Assembly (NCBI GenBank): GCA_049644265.1
Contig: JBARRO010000249.1
Coordinates: forward strand, 1 to 11,272
Origin: JBARRO01 sp049644265
GTDB taxonomy: Bacteria > Bacteroidota > Ignavibacteria > UBA10030
Direction: 5' to 3'
DNA length: 11,272 bases
The notes below the pieces were generated by a model. It was not told the DNA's origin. It saw nothing but the letters and a program-made list of their open reading frames with translations, and ran no database searches. The stretch's first letter is position 1; the number at the start of each line of letters is the position of its first letter. Position numbers and translations under genes: made by a program. This document shows, piece after piece, positions 1 through 7,308 of this stretch.

Positions 1-71
1 CTGGGAACTGGCGACGATTGAAGACTGGAAAGCGGGGTGGGGGGAGAGGGAGAGGAAGGTAAATTGAAAAT

Positions 72-128
72 AGTAAACAGTAAATCGCAGATCCTGTTGC
101 TTCCAACTCGAAACTAGAAACTCGAAAC
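72..128. repeat. short direct repeats in intergenic DNA
   Basis: Two small direct repeats lie just beyond the stop codon of the exported beta-repeat gene. AGTAAA occurs at 72-77 and 79-84 (period 7). AACTCGAAAC occurs at 105-114 and 119-128 (period 14, separated by TAGA). A purine-rich tract with G runs precedes them at about 34-60. No hairpin terminator or ORF is visible in 1-130. The repeats could be remnants of a low-complexity intergenic family, but with so few copies chance or local slippage cannot be excluded. Confidence 0.5.
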
Positions 129-130
129 CC

Positions 131-1009
131 TCATTTCCTCTTCACCTTCACGCTTCCGAGTCCCGATTCGATCTGAATCGTCAGTTTCGTACCCTTCTCG
201 CTGTAATCGTCGGACACGTAAACTCCATTCCGTTCCTTGCTGAATTCCCGGTCGAGGTCAAAACTGGAGAACCAGTTGTCGTCATACAGGACCCGTGTTG
301 CGAGGTCTTTTGGGAGGTACACGGCAACCGATCCCAATCCCACTTCAATTTTCACATCGGCATCACGCCGGAGCTTTCCCCCAAAATCCAGCTTGTATGT
401 TCCTACACCTCCGCTGAACTTCATCCTTCGGAAATTAGTGTTGCAGAGGTTGGTTGCTGAAAATTTGCTCACTCCCGACTCGATCTTGATGGATTCTGCA
501 GAGATGGGATTTGGCTCGTCGCAGCGCATCGTGACGCTGCTGGCGCCAGTGGAAACCTTCAGGTCATTTACCTGGAGTCCTGAGAGATCGATATCCCCGC
601 GGCCGGCCCCAAGCTCGAGGTCGAATGAGATCGGAAGCGCGTTCGAGAATTTCAGCGTGAGTTTGCGATTGCTGTGGTTGTGGTCGGAGTCGTCGTCATC
701 GTCCCAAAATCGCGAAGACTTTTTCTTCAGTCTGATTCTGAGTGTTCCCTCGTCGTCCGAAATCCCGTAGTCGATTGAAAGCTTATTGTTGTCCTCTTCA
801 TTCTCGTCTTCAAAGTCGATAATCTCAATCTTCCCTTTTTCGCCCCGTTCCAACACAAGGCTTCCGAACGAAACATCAACAAACACCGATAGCTCTTTCT
901 CCTTTGAACGGGAGATTTCCCTGTGGGTGGATTGAGCAGGGGCGATTCCGATTCCTGCGAACAATCCGAGTACCAAGGCACAATACATATGATTAAATCG
1001 GGTGGTCAT
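131..1009 (-). CDS. exported beta-repeat protein, DUF4097/toast-rack (LiaF C-terminal-like)
   Basis: Protein of 292 residues with no firm functional assignment. Residues 1-25 look like a signal peptide: Arg at 4, a hydrophobic stretch 9-24 and an APA-Q cleavage candidate near residue 25. The mature part is built from recurring short beta units around Gly-rich turns: LELGAGRGDIDL (131-142), KVSTGASSVTM (151-161), KIESGVSKFSA (175-185), FSGGVGTYKL (198-207), IEVGLGSVAVYLP (221-233) and IESGLGSVKV (280-289). This pattern is typical of the DUF4097/toast-rack superfamily, which also includes the C-terminal domain of LiaF-like envelope-stress proteins. An acidic, His-containing loop (about 101-115, WDDDDDSDHNHSN) interrupts the repeats. 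The gene lies 66 bp downstream of the ECF sigma gene on the same strand, so it may be co-transcribed and may belong to that sigma factor's envelope-related circuit; this is inference. Neither Met1 nor Met8 has a clear Shine-Dalgarno sequence. Met1 is preferred because it leaves a basic residue before the hydrophobic core. Confidence 0.8.
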   Translation of the reverse strand: MTTRFNHMYCALVLGLFAGIGIAPAQSTHREISRSKEKELSVFVDVSFGSLVLERGEKGKIEIIDFEDENEEDNNKLSIDYGISDDEGTLRIRLKKKSSRFWDDDDDSDHNHSNRKLTLKFSNALPISFDLELGAGRGDIDLSGLQVNDLKVSTGASSVTMRCDEPNPISAESIKIESGVSKFSATNLCNTNFRRMKFSGGVGTYKLDFGGKLRRDADVKIEVGLGSVAVYLPKDLATRVLYDDNWFSSFDLDREFSKERNGVYVSDDYSEKGTKLTIQIESGLGSVKVKRK

Positions 1010-1075
1010 GGCTCAATTGAGAGGGATTCTGCCAGAGTTTACGGGCAACAAGGGCGAGAAGTTTCGGAAAAACCT

Positions 1076-1741
1076 CTAATAATTGCGCATTTTGTCGCGA
1101 AGGTACTTATACAGCATCTCACGGGCACGGAAGATGTGGGCCTTGACAGTGCCGAGGGGGAGTTTCAACTGTTTTGCGATTTCCTGGTACTCCAGCTCGT
1201 CGACGTGACGCATCAAAATGACCTGCCGGTATTTCGGCGGAAGTGCGTTGACGGCTTCTTCCAGCATATTCTTTCGCTGCCGGGCGATCATCTCCAGGTC
1301 CGGCTCAAACGTGCTGTCCGGTACTTCGAACGTGAAGTCGCTGTCCTTCGACTCGATGGGCTTGTCGATGGAAAAGGTCTGCAGTTTCTTTTTTCGGATG
1401 TAATCGATGGAGTTGTTGCTCGCGATCTTGTAGAGCCACGTCGAGAACGCATATTCCTCATTGAAGCTTGAGAGCGACGTGAAGGCTTTGATGAAGGCCT
1501 CCTGGGTCAGGTCCTCAACTTCCTCCTTCTCGTGGATCATGCGATACACGAGATTGTAGATCGCGTCATGATATTTGTAGCGTAATTTTTTGAAGGCTTT
1601 TTGATCCCCGTGGAGTGCCCGTTTGATGAGGAGGGCATCCTCTTCCCGGGATTCAAGCCGCTTTTGTTCGAGGGGGTCTGACGTCTTCGGAGGTGCGGGG
1701 GGAGGCGAGGAGAGTGTATGTTTCTTTTTGTCTTTCGTCAT
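1076..1741 (-). CDS. ECF-family RNA polymerase sigma factor (RpoE-like)
   Basis: A 221-residue alternative sigma factor, which would direct core RNA polymerase to a dedicated promoter set. Residues 1-35 are a Lys/Pro-rich non-conserved leader. Sigma region 2 runs from about 36 to 119 and includes DLTQEAFIKAF (77-87) and FSTWLYKIASNNSIDYIRKKK-type promoter-melting/-10 recognition residues (99-119). A variable acidic linker (125-150) leads into region 4 (about 158-215), whose helix-turn-helix is YQEIAKQL (185-192) followed by LPLGTVKAHIFRARE (194-208). The frame stays open to 1834, but the extra 31 residues are Cys-rich and unlike the family, so I start at the ATG at 1739-1741. That start has no good Shine-Dalgarno sequence. 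No zinc-finger or membrane anti-sigma gene follows; the next gene on the strand encodes an exported toast-rack protein. Stop is TAG. The ECF subgroup cannot be assigned from reading alone. Confidence 0.93.
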   Translation of the reverse strand: MTKDKKKHTLSSPPPAPPKTSDPLEQKRLESREEDALLIKRALHGDQKAFKKLRYKYHDAIYNLVYRMIHEKEEVEDLTQEAFIKAFTSLSSFNEEYAFSTWLYKIASNNSIDYIRKKKLQTFSIDKPIESKDSDFTFEVPDSTFEPDLEMIARQRKNMLEEAVNALPPKYRQVILMRHVDELEYQEIAKQLKLPLGTVKAHIFRAREMLYKYLRDKMRNY

Positions 1742-1827
1742 CCCGCGGATGGTAGGAACAATGCATGCACCGCATACAACGTAGCAAAAAAATGTGTGAG
1801 CTGCAATACACATCCGTGAAGGGTTTG

Positions 1828-1858
1828 TTTGCATCAGAAAACGAAATTCTTTACTTTG
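1828..1858 (+). promoter_or_regulatory. possible Bacteroidota-type promoter upstream of tmk
   Basis: TTTG at 1828-1831 is followed, after 19 bp, by TTACTTTG at 1851-1858. The Bacteroidota housekeeping consensus is TTTG at about -33 and TAnnTTTG at about -7, so the downstream element has one mismatch. The position, about 45 bp before the tmk ATG and inside the divergent spacer, suits a tmk-protease transcript. The motif is short and the lineage is itself inferred, so this is a weak call. Confidence 0.3.
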
Positions 1859-1903
1859 ACCTTGAACACCAACTGTGCACGTCGATGGCTCGATAGCTCC
1901 TGT

Positions 1904-2530
1904 ATGTTTATTACGTTCGAAGGCTTAGACTTTTCCGGCAAGTCCACTCAGGTCAGACTCCTTTCTGACAGACTCTCTCACGAAGACTTCAATGTGCTCG
2001 TGCTGCGGGAACCCGGCGGGACGGAAATCGGAGAAAAGATCCGAAAAATCCTTCTCGACAAGGGCTCTGCGGAGTTGACGGATGTGAGCGAGCTGTTCCT
2101 GTTTTCTGCAAGCCGTTCACAACTCGTGGACGAGGTGATCAGGCCTGCGCTCGCCGGAGGGATGGTCGTACTCTGCGACCGGTACTACGACTCGACCACG
2201 GCGTACCAGGGTTGGGCGAGAGGAATTCCCCTGGAGACGATCCAGGCGATTAACCAATGTGCCTCGGGCGGATTGGCTCCCCACCTGACATTTTTCCTCG
2301 ACATCCCCGTCAACGAAGTCGAGCGTCGCGTCCAGCGGGCGAAGTCGAACAAAGACCGCATGGAGTCGAACGGCCGGGATTTCTACGAAAAGGCCCGGAA
2401 CGGATACCTTGATCTTGCCAGTCGTGAGAAAAGATTTCGCGTCATCGACAGCATGCGGACTGTCGACGAAGTGCACGAAGCTGTCTGGAAGGAAGTTGAA
2501 AAACTCCTTCCCAACGTGGTCAAACACTAA
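1904..2530 (+). CDS. tmk: thymidylate (dTMP) kinase
   Basis: Protein of 208 residues, the normal length for bacterial dTMP kinase, which phosphorylates dTMP to dTDP with ATP in the cytoplasm, an essential step toward dTTP. Visible signatures are the P-loop GLDFSGKST (7-15), the REPGGT motif that contacts the substrate (35-40), the DRYYDSTTAYQG thymidine-site motif (92-103) and an Arg-rich lid segment ending in DRME (140-154). The P-loop has Phe-Ser where Escherichia coli-like enzymes have Gly-Ala/Pro, a form I associate with Bacteroidota-like enzymes. The frame extends upstream to a TTG at 1829, but those 25 residues are not kinase-like. The ATG at 1904 puts the first beta strand (MFITFEG) at the N terminus as expected, although no Shine-Dalgarno sequence is evident. 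The protease gene begins 14 bp after the stop, suggesting co-transcription. Confidence 0.96.
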   Translation: MFITFEGLDFSGKSTQVRLLSDRLSHEDFNVLVLREPGGTEIGEKIRKILLDKGSAELTDVSELFLFSASRSQLVDEVIRPALAGGMVVLCDRYYDSTTAYQGWARGIPLETIQAINQCASGGLAPHLTFFLDIPVNEVERRVQRAKSNKDRMESNGRDFYEKARNGYLDLASREKRFRVIDSMRTVDEVHEAVWKEVEKLLPNVVKH

Positions 2531-2532
2531 CC

Positions 2533-2539
2533 TAAGGAG
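2533..2539 (+). promoter_or_regulatory. ribosome binding site of the S41 protease gene
   Basis: TAAGGAG lies 5 bp before the ATG at 2545. This decides the start over the in-frame GTG at 2539, which would overlap the site and add only Met-Gly. Confidence 0.85.
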
Positions 2540-2544
2540 TGGGA

Positions 2545-4224
2545 ATGTCCAAGAGTCATCGGAGAAATCGGCTGATTGCTGTCGTGGGTATGGCAACGGC
2601 ATTGTCACTTGCAACCCTCGGATTCTACCGGATCACCGACAGCGACTTATTTCTGAAGATCCACCACAGCATCGATGTGTTTAGCAGGGTGTACAAGGAA
2701 ATCGCCGTCAACTACGTTGACGAAGTGGATCCCGATCGCTTCATGCGCGCGGGCATCGATGGGATGCTCAAAACGCTCGATCCCTACACCGTGTACATCG
2801 GCGAAAGAGAGAACGATGAAATTGACCTTGTCACGACAGGCAAGTACGGCGGCGTGGGTGTGACCATTGGCCAGCGTGATGGAATGATCACGGTCATCAA
2901 TCTCCTCGAAGGATTCTCTGCCTCGAAGCAGGGTCTTGAAATGGGCGACCGGATCGTGGAAATCGACGGAAAGAATGTTGTGGGATCGTCACTGGAGGAT
3001 ATTCGACTCCTGGTCCGTGGTACTCCGGGAACGGAGGTGCGCCTGAAAATCGAGCGGGAGGGGGAATCTCATCCATTGGAGTTTGTGCTTCTTCGGGAGG
3101 AAATTCCCGTCCGCAACGTGACGTATTCAGGTTTTGTCGAAAAAGGAATTGGGTACATCAGGCTTGAAAGATTTTCCAGGACCGCCGGCGATGACCTGCG
3201 CAATGCGATCAAGGAAATCAAAGGGCAGGGAGATGTGAAAGGTCTTGTGCTGGACCTTCGGGATAATCCAGGAGGGCTCCTCGACATCGCAGTCGATGTC
3301 ACGTCGAAATTTCTCCCGGAGAGCAGCCTCGTCGTCTCAACCCGTGGAAGAAAGTCGGATGCCGACAGAAAGTACTATTCGATGGAAGCGCCAATGCTCC
3401 TGGATGCCCCTCTGGCCATTCTTGTTGACCGGGGAACGGCGAGCGCAAGCGAGATTGTGGCGGGAGCGATTCAGGATCTCGACCGCGGCATCATCATTGG
3501 CACGAGAACCTTCGGGAAAGGCCTTGTCCAGACCATCACGCGCCTTTCGGAGAACACCTCCATCAAGGTCACGACCGCCCGATACTACACTCCGAGCGGC
3601 CGTTGCATACAGGAGATCGACTATTTCCACCGATCAAAAGACGGAATCTTCCCCACTATTCCAGATAGCCTCAAGAAGGAATTCCGGACATCCCACGACC
3701 GAAAAGTTCTCGAAGGTGGCGGGATCGAGCCCGATTCGACAGTTTCGGAAGAAGATCGCATCAGAATGATCGACGAACTCTTGAGGAAGGCAATGTTTTT
3801 CAAGTTCGCCAACCATTACGCATCTCAGCACAAGACTCTTCCTCCCGACTTTGAAGTCACTGATGCGATGATCGAAGAGTTTGAGGCGTATGTGAAGGAC
3901 AAGAAATTTGAGTATGAGGAAGAAGGGCAGATAAAGCTGAAGGAACTGAAAGAGGTTGCGGAAAAATCACGATACGACAAGCCATTTTTCGATGAGCTGA
4001 AACGTGTGGAGTCCCTCATCAAGGATGAGAAAGAACGCCAGATGCATCGCTACCAGGAGGAAGTACGGTCTCTTCTCAAGACAGAAATTGTAGGAAGAAT
4101 GAAGGGAGAGAAGGCCCAGATAGAGTCCACCTTTGCCGATGACCGGCAACTTGAGGTCGCTGTCCATGTGCTGAAGGACAAGAAGAACTATCAGAGACTT
4201 CTGAGCGGCAGGCAAAAGAAGTAA
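2545..4224 (+). CDS. S41 family C-terminal processing peptidase (CtpA/Prc-like), periplasmic
   Basis: Protein of 559 residues. Residues 9-28 form a hydrophobic signal or signal-anchor segment, placing the enzyme on the outer face of the inner membrane. A helical N-terminal region (33-95) contains the family motif GMLKTLDPYT (73-82). A PDZ domain follows (about 100-185), with GGVGVTIG (102-109) and MGDRIVEIDG (133-142). The protease core shows GIGYIRLERFS (201-211) and LDLRDNPGGLL (236-246). Its catalytic Ser-Lys pair is Ser300 in GTASASEI and Lys325 in TFGKGLVQT, with Gln329 four residues on, which matches the Ser/Lys/Gln arrangement of the family, including the 25-residue Ser-Lys spacing. 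Such enzymes degrade or trim periplasmic proteins from their C termini. After about residue 400 there is an extra, highly charged helical tail of some 150 residues. It is probably in one operon with tmk and ends at a strong terminator. The substrate cannot be told from sequence. Confidence 0.95.
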   Translation: MSKSHRRNRLIAVVGMATALSLATLGFYRITDSDLFLKIHHSIDVFSRVYKEIAVNYVDEVDPDRFMRAGIDGMLKTLDPYTVYIGERENDEIDLVTTGKYGGVGVTIGQRDGMITVINLLEGFSASKQGLEMGDRIVEIDGKNVVGSSLEDIRLLVRGTPGTEVRLKIEREGESHPLEFVLLREEIPVRNVTYSGFVEKGIGYIRLERFSRTAGDDLRNAIKEIKGQGDVKGLVLDLRDNPGGLLDIAVDVTSKFLPESSLVVSTRGRKSDADRKYYSMEAPMLLDAPLAILVDRGTASASEIVAGAIQDLDRGIIIGTRTFGKGLVQTITRLSENTSIKVTTARYYTPSGRCIQEIDYFHRSKDGIFPTIPDSLKKEFRTSHDRKVLEGGGIEPDSTVSEEDRIRMIDELLRKAMFFKFANHYASQHKTLPPDFEVTDAMIEEFEAYVKDKKFEYEEEGQIKLKELKEVAEKSRYDKPFFDELKRVESLIKDEKERQMHRYQEEVRSLLKTEIVGRMKGEKAQIESTFADDRQLEVAVHVLKDKKNYQRLLSGRQKK

Positions 4225-4251
4225 GAAAGAACAACAATTCAAGGAAACAAG

Positions 4252-4279
4252 AAAGGGCATCCTGACGATGCCCTTTTTT
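4252..4279 (+). terminator. rho-independent terminator of the tmk-protease unit
   Basis: A perfect 10-bp stem, AAAGGGCATC (4252-4261) pairing with GATGCCCTTT (4267-4276), encloses the 5-nt loop CTGAC. The run of six T at 4274-4279 partly forms the stem and continues past it. The hairpin is 27 bp after the protease stop. It lies between convergent genes, and the minus-strand continuation (TTTCTTGTTT) is also T-rich, so it may also stop the permease transcript from the other side. Confidence 0.9.
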
Positions 4280-4318
4280 GTTGTGGGGGTGGATGATCCT
4301 GGCAGTTGTTTCGGGAAC

Positions 4319-5923
4319 TCAATGACTCATTCCCGTCACCGGCTCCTTGCTCTCCTTGGTGAAGGAAAGAAGAAGGAAGAGCGCGGCCAGCGCGACATAG
4401 GCAAGGGCGAACTGATAGGGGATCCGGCGAAGGAAATCCGGAAGATCCCAGGGGGCGTACATGCTGCCGTCCGGTATTGCCGAATGAACGATTCCGAAAA
4501 ACGAAAAACCCGCGAGGATGAGGAGGTATACGCACGAGATTTTCAGCCGCCGGTCGATGAGCTCCGCAAGAAAAGCCGCCCAGAGCATTCCGGTCACAAT
4601 AAACCCATTCCCCAGTGCGACGATCACCTGCAGCTCGGGCAGTGCCTTGCCGGGCGCGTTCATGAGATTGTTGAATGTCTCGGGCGTGACTGCCTCCGGA
4701 TTGCCCAGCTTGATGGCGAGCAGGCGTGCGATGGTCGGAAAGAATGCAAACGCGACGGCCGGAGCGTGACGCTTTGGAACGGCATGGAAAGATTGCATGA
4801 TGATGTCGAACGCGACAAACACGAGGATGGGGGCGAGAACCGCGCGGGGAATGAGCTCGACGATGAACGAGACATAACCCAGCATGCCGCCGAGACCCAC
4901 AAAGACGCCCGTCAGTACCGTATACCCTGCGCGTGAACCCATATTCTTATACGCCGGTTGCCCAATGTAGGGGGTCGATTGTGCAACGCCGCCGCACATT
5001 CCCGCGACCAGCGTTGCAACCGCTTCCGTCAGGAGGATGTGGCGCGTATTGTAGTCATCCCCGGCAACCCGGGCGCTTTCCGTGACATTAATGCCGCCCA
5101 CGACCGTAAGAATGCCGAACGGAATGGCGAGCGGGAGATACTTCAGCGCCGGCACCAGGCCATGAACAAACTCAAATGTTGGAAGTGGAAGTCCGAGGTG
5201 GAACTGGAGCTCGGGAGGGCCGGCGTAGGTTCCGCCGACAATTCCCGTCGGACCAAGCAGATAATACAACAAGGTACCGATGAGGACCGAGGCAAAGACA
5301 CCAGGAATTTTTCCGGGAAGCCGAATTCCAGCGACAAGCGTATAGAAGATCATCCCCAGGGCAATCAGTCCCACAAGAGGCATTCCGAAAATGTCGATCA
5401 ACGGAGTCATTCCGATAAGACCGAGCCCGATACCGGCAAGTGAGCCGAGCAATCCGGCCTGTGGAACGATCCGTTGCACCCAGCTTCCGAAGAAGGAGAA
5501 GAACAACTTCACAACTCCCATAAACATCATGGTTGCCATCCCGATGTACCAGGTCATCATGGCGGCGTCGCGCTCTGCAAGACCCTCGGCTTTTAATCCG
5601 ATAAACGCCGGTCCGAGCACAACGAGCGCCAGACCGATCGTGGAAGGCGTGTCGAGGCCCAACGGCATGGCGGTAACGTTGGGATTACCGGTCTTCTTTG
5701 CGAGTCGAAACGCCATCCACGTGTATACGAGGTCGCCGAAGAGCACGCCGAACGCCGTGCCGGGGAACATCCGCGTATAAATGATGTCGGCAGGGTACTT
5801 GAACACGAAGATGAGAATCCCGGCAAGGAAGGAAAGCACGGTGAGGTTGTCAAACATCAACCCAAAGAATCCGTTGAGATCACCCAGCACAAACCACCGA
5901 TATTTTCGCTCTGTCGTTTGCAT
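4319..5923 (-). CDS. NCS2/AzgA-type nucleobase permease-like membrane protein
   Basis: Protein of 534 residues with about 12-14 hydrophobic segments across nearly its full length, so an integral inner-membrane transporter. It resembles the xanthine/uracil/guanine permease superfamily (NCS2, AzgA branch). Shared features are an early conserved loop PNVTAMPLGLDTPS (81-94) and a central motif NVTESARVAGDDYNTR (279-294). These are followed by AVATLVAGMCGGVAQSTPYIGQ (split over 301-322) and the Gly-rich segment SRAGYTVLTGVFVGLGG (330-346), which correspond to the substrate-site half-helix region of AzgA proteins. The family imports purines or pyrimidines by proton symport; the actual substrate here is unknown. 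The start at 5923 is supported by GGGAGA 8 bp upstream. A TTG at 5947 would overlap the nucleoside transporter stop by 4 bp and is less likely. It is the last gene of the minus-strand run and lies directly downstream of a CNT transporter and a deoxynucleoside kinase, consistent with salvage of bases. Confidence 0.8.
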   Translation of the reverse strand: MQTTERKYRWFVLGDLNGFFGLMFDNLTVLSFLAGILIFVFKYPADIIYTRMFPGTAFGVLFGDLVYTWMAFRLAKKTGNPNVTAMPLGLDTPSTIGLALVVLGPAFIGLKAEGLAERDAAMMTWYIGMATMMFMGVVKLFFSFFGSWVQRIVPQAGLLGSLAGIGLGLIGMTPLIDIFGMPLVGLIALGMIFYTLVAGIRLPGKIPGVFASVLIGTLLYYLLGPTGIVGGTYAGPPELQFHLGLPLPTFEFVHGLVPALKYLPLAIPFGILTVVGGINVTESARVAGDDYNTRHILLTEAVATLVAGMCGGVAQSTPYIGQPAYKNMGSRAGYTVLTGVFVGLGGMLGYVSFIVELIPRAVLAPILVFVAFDIIMQSFHAVPKRHAPAVAFAFFPTIARLLAIKLGNPEAVTPETFNNLMNAPGKALPELQVIVALGNGFIVTGMLWAAFLAELIDRRLKISCVYLLILAGFSFFGIVHSAIPDGSMYAPWDLPDFLRRIPYQFALAYVALAALFLLLSFTKESKEPVTGMSH

Positions 5924-5931
5924 TGGTAAAG

Positions 5932-5937
5932 TCTCCC
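5932..5937 (-). promoter_or_regulatory. ribosome binding site deciding the NCS2-like permease start
   Basis: On the minus strand, GGGAGA is placed 8 bp before the ATG at 5923. It favours this start over the upstream TTG at 5947, which has no such site at a useful distance. Confidence 0.6.
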
Positions 5938-5943
5938 GGGCGC

Positions 5944-7263
5944 TCAACTTGCCAGCAGCCCTGCGATGGATGCCGTCATCCAGGTGGCGATGGTACCTCC
6001 CAGAACCGCCCGCAAGCCGAGACGTGCGATGTCGGCCCGGCGGTTTTCAGCAAGGGGGCTGAGACCGCCAATCTGGATGGCGATGGAAGAAAAATTTGCA
6101 AATCCGCACAACGCGTAGGTTGCGATGACAATGGATTTTGTGGAGAGGCCTCCCGCTGCGACGAGGTCGGACATCCTCAGGTAGGCAACAAATTCGTTCA
6201 CCACGAGCTTAATGCCCATCAGGCTGCCGACGTTCAATGCATCTTTCCACGGAACCCCGATAGCGAACGCGACGAATTGAAACACAAGGCCAAAGAGAAG
6301 CTCCAGCGAAAGTGGCTTCTGGAACTGCGCCATCAGGATCGTGTTCAGGCCGGTGACATCGCCGAGAAATCCAAGGATAGCGTTGAGGAGGGCAATGAGG
6401 GCAATGAATGCTACGAGCATGCCGGCCACGTTAATGGCCAGCCGCACGCCGTCGCCCGCGCCGCCCGCCGCGGCTTCGATGACACTCTGGTACGTTTTTT
6501 CAATCTTGAGACGAACGGTGCCCCTCGTCATCGGCTCGCCCGTTTCCGGGATGAGCATCTTGGCGACAACGAGTGTTGCCGGGAGGGACATGATCGATGC
6601 GGCGAGCAGATGGCCCGCAAAGAACACCTGCGACTGTTCGATGGGAACTCCCTGCGACTTTGCGAACGCGAGTCCAAGCATCTGCATGTAGGCCGCCAGC
6701 ACCCCACCGGCGATGTGGGCCATTCCGCTGGTCATCACAGTGAACAACTCTGACTCCGTCATGGAGGAGAGGTACGGCCGAACGACCAGAGGCGCTTCCG
6801 TTTGTCCGATAAAGGTGTTCGCTGCAACGTCGAGGGTCTCTGCTCCACTTGTTTTCATAAAGCGCTGCATCACCCATGCCATTCCCTGGACAATCCGTTG
6901 CATGATCCCGAGGTAGTACAAAACGGTCATGAACGAGGCGAAGAAGATTATTGTAGGGAGGACCTGGAATGCGAAAAAGAACCCAAGGCTGCCTTCTCCG
7001 GCTCCCTTGGCGAGATTTCCGAAAACAAACTGGGCACCGTCCGACGCGAAGCTGAATAACGCGACAAACAACCGGCTGATCCAGTTGAACACGATGCGGC
7101 CGATGTCCGTCTTGACGACAAGGAACGCAAACGCGAACTGGAGTCCGATCCCGGTTGCGACGAGAGTCCAGTTGATGGCTTTTTTGTTTGTGGAGAAGAG
7201 GAAGGCGAGGGATGTGACACACGCGAGCCCTACGAGACCGCGCACAATTGAGCTGATGTCCAT
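5944..7263 (-). CDS. concentrative nucleoside transporter, CNT/NupC family
   Basis: Protein of 439 residues, a typical length for bacterial CNT (SLC28-related) symporters, which import nucleosides using a sodium or proton gradient. Multiple membrane helices surround the two family-defining sites. The first is NTFIGQTEAPLVVRPYL (149-165), with Gln154-Thr155-Glu156 corresponding to the nucleobase-contacting residues of the Vibrio cholerae CNT structure. The second comprises LVVNEFVAYL (353-362) and the late motif CGFANFSSIAIQIGG (386-400). Glu357, Asn390 and Ser393 match the ribose-binding Glu and Asn/Ser positions. The C terminus carries the usual GLSPLAENRR signature (400-409). The ATG at 7263 has only a short-spaced GGAG, 4 bp away. 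The deoxynucleoside kinase gene ends 45 bp upstream and the NCS2-like permease starts 20 bp downstream, so the three are probably co-transcribed and functionally linked. I did not determine which ion or nucleoside is used. Confidence 0.95.
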   Translation of the reverse strand: MDISSIVRGLVGLACVTSLAFLFSTNKKAINWTLVATGIGLQFAFAFLVVKTDIGRIVFNWISRLFVALFSFASDGAQFVFGNLAKGAGEGSLGFFFAFQVLPTIIFFASFMTVLYYLGIMQRIVQGMAWVMQRFMKTSGAETLDVAANTFIGQTEAPLVVRPYLSSMTESELFTVMTSGMAHIAGGVLAAYMQMLGLAFAKSQGVPIEQSQVFFAGHLLAASIMSLPATLVVAKMLIPETGEPMTRGTVRLKIEKTYQSVIEAAAGGAGDGVRLAINVAGMLVAFIALIALLNAILGFLGDVTGLNTILMAQFQKPLSLELLFGLVFQFVAFAIGVPWKDALNVGSLMGIKLVVNEFVAYLRMSDLVAAGGLSTKSIVIATYALCGFANFSSIAIQIGGLSPLAENRRADIARLGLRAVLGGTIATWMTASIAGLLAS

Positions 7264-7308
7264 GTTACTCCGGCGCTCTGGTGGTGGAAGGGAGAATCCG
7301 GTCTTGTG

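Noticed and set aside
105..128. Possible CRISPR array from the repeated AACTCGAAAC
   Set aside because: There are only two 10-bp copies with a 4-bp spacer, no further units and no cas genes.
1742..1834. Upstream in-frame extension of the sigma factor (31 extra residues)
   Set aside because: The extra segment is Cys-rich and unlike ECF N termini, and it would overlap the putative promoter region of the divergent spacer.
1829..1903. TTG-initiated N-terminal extension of dTMP kinase
   Set aside because: The kinase fold begins right at the ATG at 1904, and the extra 25 residues have no kinase similarity and no ribosome site.
5923..6753. 276-codon open frame on the plus strand opposite the CNT transporter gene
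   Set aside because: Its charged, Cys/His-rich translation is the complement of transmembrane codons. There is no family motif or good start context, and the minus-strand gene is certain.
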